From: Phallusia mammillata
Lineage: Eukaryota; Chordata; Ascidiacea; Phlebobranchia; Ascidiidae
Assembly: GCA_003260075.1 (NCBI GenBank)
Contig: QLIY01000315.1
Coordinates: 96,099 to 160,098 of the forward strand
DNA: 64,000 bases
Direction: 5' to 3'
Shown: positions 11,978 to 22,400 of the stretch, in pieces
Layout: each line of letters begins with the position of its first letter
Numbering within the stretch: position 1 is the first letter of the stretch
Made by a program: the position numbers and the translations under genes
The notes under the pieces: generated by a model
What the model was told of the DNA's origin: nothing
Seen by the model: the letters and a program-made list of their open reading frames with translations, nothing else
Databases searched by the model: none

Positions 11978-14924
11978 GTCAAGCTCTGGCTATTTGTAAG
12001 TAATACATTTGCAAAAACTTGATTCTTACATCATTTATGTTTTCAGTATATTACATAGCGTTTAGTAGATTCCGGTTATTTGCATATTCTGTTTTAATGC
12101 AATGGTATTGTGAGTCGCAAACAAAGTGTGTTTTAGTTATATTTCCGAATATAAGCATGAACAACTTGGCAAAATGGACATATTTTGACATGACTTTCTT
12201 TCATGAAATTTGAATTATCGATATTCTTCGCAGCAGTTTGCGCTTGTGAACATAATTTTCACATGTGGTTGTACATGTGAGTGACGAAATCGCACAGCGG
12301 GTAGTGTTACAATTAATCCGTCATATTTTCTTTGCAGCTGCCACAGACATGATCAGAAAATCGTACAAGAACTTCCACATCGACGATTTGAATATTCCCA
12401 AGGTTCTAAAGAAACAAGGTACGTCTTAACAACAGCCAATCCTAAATCTGATGAATTGTATTGCGACGTCAAGAGTTGCCAATGATCCCGTGAATACAAA
12501 ATAGCGCCTGAACCACAAACAAAAAATAGAATATTGTATCTAAAAGAGTAAAGAAACCATGTACACTCTTTGGCTAGGACTGGATCGAATTGCACTAGGC
12601 TCTTGCCTTGTGAGGGAATATCACACAATATATTTACCTATTCGGTAGCATACTGCATGGTATCCTATAAGTTTGCCCACAGTAAAAGTAGTTTGTTTTT
12701 ACAAGTAGCTATTAAGTATTAATAAAGGAAATACCCAGTATAAGCATTGTGCATTATAAAAGCAGTGTATCTTCACTGGGTCACATAATTGTATCTCGAT
12801 TAGTCAGAACCAATTTTTCCAGGTCTTGATGATCCTGATCAACTCCCTGGATATTACTACCGGGATGACTCCCTGAAACTTTACAAACTGATGGAAGAAT
12901 ACGTTCAAAACTTCATCAGCCATTTCTACAAAACAGACAAGGTGTGATTTGCTTAATTTCATATTGTTAAAAGGAAAATCTCACTAACCTATTTTGATAC
13001 AAACTTGAAGCAACCATTTCTACAAAACTGACAAGGTTTTTCGTGTTAAAAAGAAACACCTCACTAAACCTTCGAAACTAATAACTTGAAACTTCAAAGG
13101 CTGTTTAAGTAATATTAGTTACCTTAACAGCATTGTCAGTTATTGGATATATATAACCCATTTGTAACCAGGTCTATTCGCGTCTTTTACAAGTCTATCA
13201 ATGTAATAAAGTTCCTACTGATGTCATGTTTACGAACGTGACTTACAAATACTAGCAGAGTTGAATGTTTATTTCAGGACGTGCAACAAGATTACGAACT
13301 TCAGGATTGGACAAAAGATGTCGCTAAGGAAGGTTTAGGCTGGGCCGATGGCGACACCAAGGGGATGCCAGAAAAAATGACCTCTGTGACACAACTGGTA
13401 GGAAAATAACAGCTCTTACCCGATCAATAACATCCTGGCTGCCTTCACAACAATTCAAGCGTTAGATATAACAGCCAATTTGAAGTCGTTTCTAAATCAC
13501 ACACATACATACAAGTTTGCTTAGTCAACCAGTGTGAGCCAAATCCAAATCGTGATGAATGTTGAATGAACTTAGATCAAATCTTTGCACATTTATGGGG
13601 CGAAAAGTCTGTGCTAAAAAATTCAAAATTAAATCTACTTGTTCAGTAACATCTCATACAGACATACACCATGTAGTCAAATGATCGTCAGCGTTTGTTC
13701 ACGAAATCAAAGGAATGGTTCTAGATTCAAACAACACATGTTAATTACACGAAAAATTCACCGCAAAAAATGTTTTTTGTGTGTAGCCGAGAGTTGTTTT
13801 AACCGTCAGTTAATACGGGTATTTTTCTGAGCAACAAAATATTAAGTTAAGTAGGGTCTATTGATGACTTATAATGGGTCCACTTTTTGTAACTTTGGCA
13901 AATCCTAACAGAGGTTGGCAACAACATTATATCTGTACTCAGGTGGAGATTTGTACAATGGTGATGTACACTTGCTCGGCTCAACACGCAGCTGTCAACT
14001 TCGGTCAATTCGAAATGTACAAGTTTATACCCAACTCTCCAGGTGCCATGACAAGGCCACCGCACAAGAAGGGAGAGGTGGGTAATGTTTGTTTTTAAGT
14101 CACGGGATTCGAACCCAGGACCCTTCCGTGTTTGTGTATCAAACAAATTTGACCAAGTAATGATTTTTGGATTATAAATACCTTGGAGATTTTAATCCAT
14201 GGCCACTTGGTGTAAAGAAAAATGCACGAACAACTTTTTGTTGTTAATAGGACTTGACAGAAAATCAATGTGTTTTTTACCATCCGATGGAAGTCTATGT
14301 TTCGGCAAATAAATTTGTGGTTGAAGATGAATTAATGAAATCAATAACAAAATAAATCCAGGATTACGACCCTTTTCTTACATTACAGGCAAACATGGGA
14401 GTCATCATGAACAGTTTGCCACAAGTCGACCGGGCTCTTGTGTTCATCACTGTCGCATATACGCTCTCAAGACTCACTGCAAACGAGGTATAAGAATGAG
14501 ACGGCAGTTATTGCACCCTGTCTGACACTACATGCTGTAACAAATGATGGTTATAAATGAGGTTACAAACGTTAAATGACCCTAATTATATGATTAGTTT
14601 TGGAGGAGTATTTTAGGTTACTACGGTTATACACAATATATCGTCACATGCAATCCCATGGCGTCAAATCTCTGCGTAATAACAATATCACTTAAAAAAG
14701 TATGACACCCAAAAAGAGTTGATGCTGACGAATCGTGTTCACAGACTTACATCGGAGAGTTTCCGAAGAAGTTCTTTGACGATGAGGGGGTGATCAAAAT
14801 CCAGGACGAATATACTCACAAACTGAAAGCGTTCGGGAATGACATAGAACTGCGTAACAGAGACCTCAAGCATCCTTACACTTACCTGCTTCCCTCAGAT
14901 ATCCCAAACTACATCGCTATTTAG
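7773..14924 (+). CDS. LOX-A: PLAT-domain lipoxygenase with complete iron site (interrupted in exon 8)
   Basis: Fourteen exons: 7773-7838, 8262-8454, 8701-8868, 9227-9481, 10063-10156, 10617-10773, 11124-11363, 11748-11995, 12338-12418, 12823-12941, 13278-13397, 13943-14077, 14389-14487, 14745-14924. Residues 1-142 form a PLAT/LH2 domain (HIDLVGENGSSTGFHELDNS, then FWPDFERGSRC); the rest is the lipoxygenase domain. Iron ligands by alignment to animal 5-LOX: His395 and His400 (WIYHYLHTHAM), His577 and Asn581 (SAQHAAVNFGQ), and the C-terminal Ile699 (IPNYIAI). PIAIQLVPGDRDYLF is also conserved. It should dioxygenate polyunsaturated fatty acids; regiochemistry cannot be read. The N-terminus MGNACVNP resembles an acylation signal, but Val6 is not ideal. 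Exon 8 carries 43 C plus a 12-bp duplication (55 bp in all) that shifts the frame. Without it the exon is 193 nt, exactly as in LOX-B, and the gene has 700 codons including stop. The exon 6 donor (GAG|GTTTTA) is weak. Confidence 0.93.
8039..8180. mobile_element. pogo/Tigger-like MITE in LOX-A intron 1
   Basis: Left end CAGTAAACCTTTAGTAATCCGGA and right end TCCGAATTAACCGAGGTTTA are imperfect inverted repeats of the CAGTAAACCTCGGTTAATCCGGA type known for pogo-like elements. An earlier diverged copy of its interior (TGATTTGTAATGTGGTAA) precedes it at about 7945-8040. The same interior occurs at 43935. Confidence 0.6.
8465..8628. mobile_element. Truncated hAT-type element in LOX-A intron 2
   Basis: Matches the right three-quarters of the complete element at 16569-16803: CTACAAATATTTAGCAATAA, CATCCCCGGGATACAT, then GCGGACCGGTACCGGGCC and the end GGCGGTTGCCGACCACTG. 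The left terminus is missing. It begins 10 bp after the exon 2 donor. Confidence 0.8.
11933..11987. other. C43 run plus 12-bp duplication inside LOX-A exon 8
   Basis: AAGTCAAGCTCT occurs directly before (11921-11932) and directly after (11976-11987) a run of 43 C. The extra 55 bp shift the frame and end translation after eight wrong codons. Removing it restores an exon of 193 nt, equal to LOX-B exon 8, and an open gene. It therefore looks like an assembly join rather than a mutation. Confidence 0.85.
12918..13072 (+). repeat. Tandem duplication of the LOX-A exon 10 end and intron start
   Basis: The exon end GCCATTTCTACAAAACAGAC and following intron bases are echoed at about 13013-13072 (CAACCATTTCTACAAAACTG..GTTAAAAAGAAACACCTCACTAAACC). 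The copy keeps the coding look but its donor has become GGTTTTTCG. It has no homopolymer between the copies, so it appears to be a genuine old duplication, now intronic. Confidence 0.6.
14096..14130 (-). repeat. tRNA B-box-like fragment in LOX-A intron 12
   Basis: CACGGGATTCGAACCCAGGA on the plus strand is, on the minus strand, GGGTTCGAATCCCGTG, the internal B-box/T-arm pattern of tRNA genes. No tRNA acceptor stem or anticodon arm can be assembled, so it is a SINE or pseudo-tRNA remnant. Confidence 0.45.
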
Positions 14925-16151
14925 TATTTTACCTCATAAATGCACTTACCATTCGAGTGGCATTTCAAAGTGTATGAATGTTTGTAAAGTAGTATTTTTG
15001 TAGCACGTTTTTGCACAATTGGGTAGCGTTTTGCACATGTATACCTTATTCACTGTTTGCTGTTTCATATTTGCTGTCACTTTTATAGTGTGAAGAAATA
15101 CACATTCCAATAAGTTCAGTTTTACATTACATGCAATGCCACAGATCACACAAGCAAGGTTCACTTGATCAGGAATACTTGGTTGTGTAAACGTATGAAT
15201 CTATGTCTGCATTTAATCAAATTCAAAAGCCGTAGGCTGTACAAGAAGCGAAAAAAAGGCCTCGATCCGGGCGTGACTTGACATTCAGCATCATTCATAA
15301 CAACATTTCATCAACTTTCGGGTCTAATTGATTAGGTTGGTTTGGGTCCTCATTTTTGATTGGACCTAAGTTCTATCTAAATCAGTGGACCCTGTATTAG
15401 ATGAAACATGTTGAAATCTTGACTTAGATCTGTTGTGCTAGAACGGTGCGCTGGGTGGCTCTGGTGTGGCCTGGGAGGTTACCAGCAGCGCCAAAAGATA
15501 CAAAATACATTTGTGTGATCCTTAAAGTTAATAACTGAGTGTTTAATATTACTATTATTGGTATGCCCCCGAAATTTTGGTTATTTTATTGGTGCGCCCT
15601 GAGCAGTGCTGGATTAACCATTAGGCAAAGTAGGCACGTGCCTACAGGCCAGTCAAAAATCCAGGCCACTTTAAAATCAGCAGAATGATTTGGCAACACT
15701 AATAATTCTAATTTTTTATTTGGCAATCCTGATTTTCGGGCCACTTATAAATTGTGCCTAGAGGCCAGCAGACCCTTAATCCAGCACTGGCCCTGAGGTC
15801 AAAAAGTTATAGAAACCCAGGCTTGGATATTAACAATGGTTTTTCAGCCGGAATAAGAATTATACAGAACAAAATAGATAACACCAAAAATGCAAGTAAG
15901 AATGTATTCATTTCAACCCTTTATGCCTTTTACACATTAGTTTTAAAGTTTTCACACCCAGTAAGTAAAACAGGCCTATATTGTATTAATCACCTGTAGG
16001 TGTAGAAATGTATGCGAGTGGTGCTCTCCACTACAGAACAATACACCACACCGTTCTACAGGGTCATGTTACCCTATTGTCAACCGTGTCACGGTACCCA
16101 TGTCATGTATGTGTCACAAGAATACATTATTGATACGTACGTACTTTGCAG
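14925..16151. other. Intergenic region between LOX-A and LOX-B
   Basis: No coding exon is supported. It contains the LOX-A 3' UTR (no canonical AATAAA is obvious), the hAT MITE at 15604-15789, and otherwise AT-rich sequence. Confidence 0.5.
15604..15789. mobile_element. 186-bp hAT-type MITE with perfect 8-bp target duplication
   Basis: Termini CAGTGCTGGATTAACC and TTAATCCAGCACTG are inverted repeats. The 8-mer GCCCTGAG flanks it exactly on both sides (15596-15603 and 15790-15797). The interior holds an inner inverted pair, TAGGCACGTGCCTACAGGCC and GTGCCTAGAGGCC. Confidence 0.93.
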
Positions 16152-16190
16152 AAGGACTTTCGCGTGAGGAATACGGACTTCGTCGTTAAA
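16152..16190 (+). other. Possible 5' UTR exon of LOX-B
   Basis: TACTTTGCAG is followed by 39 bp and a consensus GTAAGT donor at 16191. The LOX-B ATG at 16458 lies one base after a TTTTTCTAG acceptor, so LOX-B needs an upstream exon or a trans-spliced leader. This interval is the best nearby candidate for such an exon. It lacks an in-frame ATG, consistent with being untranslated. Confidence 0.45.
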
Positions 16191-16457
16191 GTAAGTCGTT
16201 GTTGTATTTTTTCGAATAGTTTGTCGAATTTGCTTAAATAACCGCTTCAGTTATCAGTAAAAATACCTAATGGTACTTGTGTGGTATTTGCCGAAATGTG
16301 CGAAAGATTAGATGATATCAACAAAACAAAAGACAACAAAAATTCAACCTTGGGCGCATTAGATAGTAGGTTATAAGTACAGCTTCCGTGTATCATGTTT
16401 TAACCAACTGTTCATTTCAGTTTCATCTGTTGATCTGATAGTTGTTGTTTTTCTAGC

Positions 16458-19400
16458 ATGGGCAACGCTTGTATATCTGCTGGGGAAACCACGGATGGCA
16501 AGGTCACATATCGCATTGAAATAAAGGTAATTGAATAAAAAAATCCCTACAGTACGAGTGTGCTAGGCCAGGGGTCGGCAACCTTTTTTGCACTGCGGAC
16601 CGTTTTTGAAAGTGAAAGTTTATCGCGGACCGGTCTTCAAAAAACTACAAATATTTAGCAATAAAAACGCTTAAAATAGTTTATCATCCCCGGGATACAT
16701 GGGCAAAATGTTTTATAGCATTTAACCTGAAAAATTATACGGCCCGGTAACAAACTCCTCGCGGACCGGTACCGGGCCACGGACCGGCGGTTGCCGATCA
16801 CTGTGCTAGGCCACAAAAGCTGCTGTAGCCAATTCAAATCATAAACAGTTATCCTGTATTCCTCCTTGTTTTTTTTCATCTGTTTTTTTAATATACAAAA
16901 CCAAATGACAACACTAGACTTGTAGCCTATACCTATTTTACTGGAAATGGTGGCTCCAGGCAAAAAGTTAAAAGATTATTTTTCACGTCGGGCCAAGTTC
17001 GTGCCCAATTTAAGTGCTTTCGACAACCACGGACCCCCGAAATTATTTGCAGACATCCAACGCATATCGGACCGCAGGCACAGATGCTACAGTGTACATA
17101 GATTTGGTAGGGGAAGGCGGTAACTCTACTGGCTGGATTAAGATGGATACAAGTTTCTTTGACGACTTCGAGCGTGGTTCAAGTGGTGTTTACAAGCGAG
17201 TACTGGATAATGTTGGAATTCCGGTTGCTATTCGTCTCAGTGAGTAAACATTCAATGATAACATTTGAAGATAATTGTACAAAAACGCAGAAAGTCGTGT
17301 TATAGGTTTAGCTTGTTTTTTGTTATATTTTAACTTACCTTTCGTTGTAAGTGCCAATCTACAATAATTAGGCTGTAGTCTCAAGGTATACTGGTGCCAC
17401 CATTTCTTGTTTCGCACAACTTAAAGATGTTTAGTTGTTTTTATGTGATATAAATCGGTACACTATGTTCAAAAAGCGGCTCATTCCTTGCTAAGGCTTC
17501 ATATTTTTTCTAATGCTATTGGCGCAAAAAAACAGGGTAACTGCATTAAAAATTATCCAATTTATCGGTATATTTGAGCAGCGTTTAGCACTTTCATGGT
17601 ATAAGCCGTAAATTATGCTCACTAACATTGAAGATAATTATGAACTTGTGCTAATTCTGTCGATCACAGAGCTAAACGACAAGCTTATCGATGACGAGTG
17701 GCGATGCGATTACGTCATTGTGTCGCTAGGTGGCAGTAAAGCTGAATTTGTGGTCAACGACTGGATCGAGAGAGATGTTCTGGAAGTTTCCAAAGGCGGT
17801 AAGGCAAAATAGTTAGAAATCTTTTTTATTTCAAGTTTGCAGCAGCACACAAATAAGAGTTGTAAACGGGCCTAACCAATGGAGCCCGAACCCGAAAGTA
17901 CAAGCCGGAAACCCGGCTCGAACTCGAATCGTTTTTGAGAAGCCTGTTTAGGCCCGAAAGTTTAATTGACAGGCCTATGGATTGAAGCCGTAGGAAAGAC
18001 AAAGATAAAAAATATATTCGAACAAAAATACTGACACAGAGTGTAAAGCCATGTCCGAATTAAGCCAGTTTTGTAAAGAAACCTAAGCCCGAGCCCGAAC
18101 CCGACCCGATAAGGCCGACTCGGCTTACAACTCTGGCACAGAATAAACAGCAGGTATCTTCACAGATACCTTCTCAGTCGAGTTGGACTTTGTTTTGAAA
18201 ATTCAAATTAAAAATCTGATTTTTTTGTATCACAGCTGTAACTTATACCATATTTGAATCAGTCTTTGTATATCTTAATTCAAATTTGTGTTAATATCTT
18301 TTTCGCCATAACAACATGGCATCATTTAACCTTATTCAAATAAATAGAATCCTGACTCTAAGATACAGCTGTGATACGTCAATTTATGTACCTGGAATCG
18401 TCTGTTGGGCATTAGTAGGTCGAATCCTCAATTTAATAGATATAGGGTCTATAGAGACTATTAGTACATTTCTGATTTATCAGATTTAGGACGTCGAAAC
18501 GGTATAAGATTACAATTGCCAGAAGAGCTCTATAAATTTGCTATCATGCCTGGCAGCAACTGCTTATATATCTCTGATTTAGATTGTACAATGCTGGATA
18601 ATTAAACAAAATAATTTCAAATTACTTTTTTATTTAATTTTGCAGCTTCTTTGCTCCATAAACTTCCGGACAACAAATGTGGGGACATATTGAAAGCGAT
18701 GCGAACAGCTGAAGTCAAAATCAACCGTACCCGCATCCAGTGGGTGGCGTCAGAGAGTTGTGACGAAGAGTCAAGGGGATTACCCCGTCGTGTGAACGCC
18801 ACCAAAACCTCAAACCTTCCGTTGCTTTTACAGCGCGAGTGGAGTAAAGTAAACGAACAAGCGAGACACGAACGTAAATCACTCGCTCATCGGATTTCTT
18901 CCAAAGTACTCAGTAAGTTCAGTACTGTTTTTTTTTTGTAATTTGGTCGAGTCGATTTTCTTGTTTGCCTACAACATATATGACACGTATTTTTGAGTTG
19001 AAAACGTGTTTTTGAATTACTTTATTTGGTTTCCGATATTTTTCCATTGGTTTACGGAAAGTGATTATATAATGTTAGCGATATTTTTAGCTGCTTTCAA
19101 GCCGTTACAAGACTTAGACGATTATTGGCAGCTACAAGACTTTGGAGATCAAGATCATACAGAAAAACATTCAGAATTGTTGCAAGATTTAAGGTACACT
19201 GAAAAAAGTAAATTTTCGCAAAGTTAGAAACAAATTTTTAAACTTAAAAAAATTATAATAAAAAAAATACAAAAATTGCTAAACGTGGTCCCGAAACTTC
19301 TTTTCAAAAAAAGGATATTGTGTTCACTCACCGTAAACAATTCTCCTTTTCATTTGTGCGGAAATTAAACAAATATAACAGCCCGGTAGTTCTGGTTATG

Positions 19401-22400
19401 GACTCTACAATGTTTTAGAACACAGTAATTTATTTCTTAGCTGGCAAGACGATGAAGTGATGGGGTATCAGATGCTCAACGGTGCCTGTCCACTTGCCAT
19501 CAGCAGGTGCGACGCCATACCGAATAATTTCAACGTCACCGAAGATGACGTCATCGACCGGCTTCGCCCGGGGAAGTCCCTGGAGGAGGAGCTACAGGTA
19601 AATCACTTCTATAAGAAATATTCCATTATCAGACAAAAAGTGTTTTCTGTTAAATTACTTGTTAACGGAACTTTAATTACAATCTTGTTAAATCGATCAC
19701 AGATGTGTGAACATAAATAGACTCTTTTTTAACAAATAAATAACACAGGGTTGTAGGTATGGGTCTGGATCTGGCTTGAGTTAAAATATAACAAATTTGA
19801 CTCGATCCTGACTTTGCAATTGTTCGTATTTGTGTCGAAATTTCACTAACATTTGTATTTAAATCGGGCTTCGATTAAAAATATCGGGTTAAGTCCAGTG
19901 GTGGGATTCAAATTTTTGGTCAGCCGGTTCTACACAAAAGTCATATTTTTCAGCCGGTTCTGTTACAAAAGTCCATTGACAGTAAACAGTAATGCTAACC
20001 GGTTCGCTGATCTCATGAAATTTCATGAGACGGTTCTATAGAACCGGTGCGAACCGGCTGAACCCCACCACTGGTTTAGTCCGATTTCGGGATTTTTCTT
20101 TCGGGTGTGGGCCATCAATTTTTGGTCATGCCTACACTTCTGTTCTTACAAATATAGAGTGTTGGGCTGAGGTAAGGCATGTATTGTTGAGTTCTAATTC
20201 CCTCCATTTTTTCCAAGGCGGGACGTTGTTATATCGCCGATTTTTCGCACCTTGAAGACGTGGAAAGGCAAGAAGGAAAGTTCTGTTGCAGCTGCATTTC
20301 TCTTTTCTACACAAACATCAAAAATCTTCTGGTGCCAATCGCCATTCAGCTGGTGCCAGGAGACAGAGATTACCTTTTTACATCTTCTGACAACAAGGAT
20401 GACTGGATGTTGGCTAAAATGCATTTCAAATGTGCGTTTGCTAATATTCACCAGGTATGTAATTTACGCGTTGATTTAGTTTCAATACTATGTTTGTTTA
20501 TCTACATGTTAATTTGTTTAATGGTGAAAATAACGGCCCAAAAAGACGTAAAAAGCGACATGCTGTATATTTCAAACGTTTCGCTTATGCCATCATCAGT
20601 GATATAAAGGCCACATCAATTACACCCGTTTATATACACTGGAGTCGCGTGAAGAAGTGATAAATGGTGCGAAATTATTTGTTATTTTTAATAAATAGTG
20701 GGTAACACCATTATTGCGATTTTGCCCCTAATGTTATGGACATGCACGTTAAATTTCGAACTGCCATAGTTAAAATTTCAAAAACTAGGATCTTGTAGTC
20801 TATGGGATAATAAGTGAAGACCTATAATAAACTGAGGGGTTTAGTTTAAAAATTTAGCACTTGAAAATTATGTGGCCAAACATGAGTATGTGTTTTCGCC
20901 TTTTCCTTTTTTGTATGTATTTACAAAATATTTATTTATGCATAAAATGCATGGCTTCAGTTTTAAAACTGAAATGCCTTATTTTCCAATAAACTTTTTA
21001 TTGAGTTTAACGACATCCTTTAAAAAAACTGTTTGCTCTAAAGTTGATATGTGTTTAGTTTATTTCGCCCGGTAGAGAATACATAGTCTAACATATCTGC
21101 ACTATAAACAATCACCAAGCCGGAATTAGCTGCGTTACGTTGAAACCAGTGGTGGGATTCAAATTTTCAGCCGTTTCTATCACAAAAGTCATATTTTTCA
21201 GCCGGTTCTGTTACAAAAAGTCATCTTTTCATTGACAGTAACCAGTAATGCTATAACCGGTTCGCTGATCTTGTAAAATTTCTTGAGGCGGTTTTATAGA
21301 ACCGATGCGAACCGGCAAAATCCCACCACTGGTTGAAACCTAACGGAGCGCAAAACGTAGCTAACTTAAACGGGTAATCCTATGTTCCACGTTTTACCAC
21401 TTTTGGTATTTGAAACATACAATTTATTATTTTCTCGTAGTGGATCCACCGTTATCTTCACACACACGCGGTGATGGAACCTTTCGCACTTTCGCTGTTC
21501 AGATTTTTGCCGCGAGCTCATCCAATCTTTATGCTCTTGCGCCCTCACTTGTGGACAGTTCCAGCTGCAAATGTTCTCGCCAGAAGTTTGCTGATCAAGG
21601 ACGAATCTCCTGGAAGACAAGCATTTGCCTTATGTAAGTTTCACGAAATTAGCGTAGTTTCTTTTTGAGTAAAATTAAAGAACCTGAAAAATAAAAAAAA
21701 TAAACATTACGACTCGTAATTTACGAGAAACCCAACATCAGCAAAAAATGTTAAATTTGTGGTTGGTTGGTTGCTTACAATAACAAAAATATTTTATTAG
21801 CTCCTCACTCTATACTGCGGAAATCTTACAAAACATTTCAGATGTACGATTTGAACGTTCTCAAAGTGCTTCAGGACAAAGGTATGGCCTTTAATTTGTC
21901 ATCAGGTATAATTTGCTGATCTTGCGTTAGTTTTATCAATAAGTATTTTTGAAATCTTAACATAAATTTATACCTGGGATTAGCCCTGAAGCGTACATGC
22001 AGACCGACGATCATGGCACGCTCATATAAAAGTTGTAGTACGCTAAGCCTATAAAAGGCGTCATGCCAAATCAAGCCGGTCTGCCAAGCATTCTCATATG
22101 ATAAGGTTTTTCTAACCGACGCCTTGCCATATGGAAATGCGTGGGTGACCGGCTGATTCGCTATGACGCCTTCAATAGACCTGATGTACTAAGCTATAAT
22201 TTTTTTTGTAAATTAACTTTTAGGTACACGGTTCCAAAATGCTTTGCTGCAATATAAATCAAATTAACCTTTTGTCGATTTTGCATAAACATCGCAGGGT
22301 TGGACGATCCACACAGGCTCCCTGGATTTTACTACAGAGAAGATGCGACAAGGTTATGGAAATGCATTGAAGAGTTTGTGAACAACGTAGTTTCTCATTT

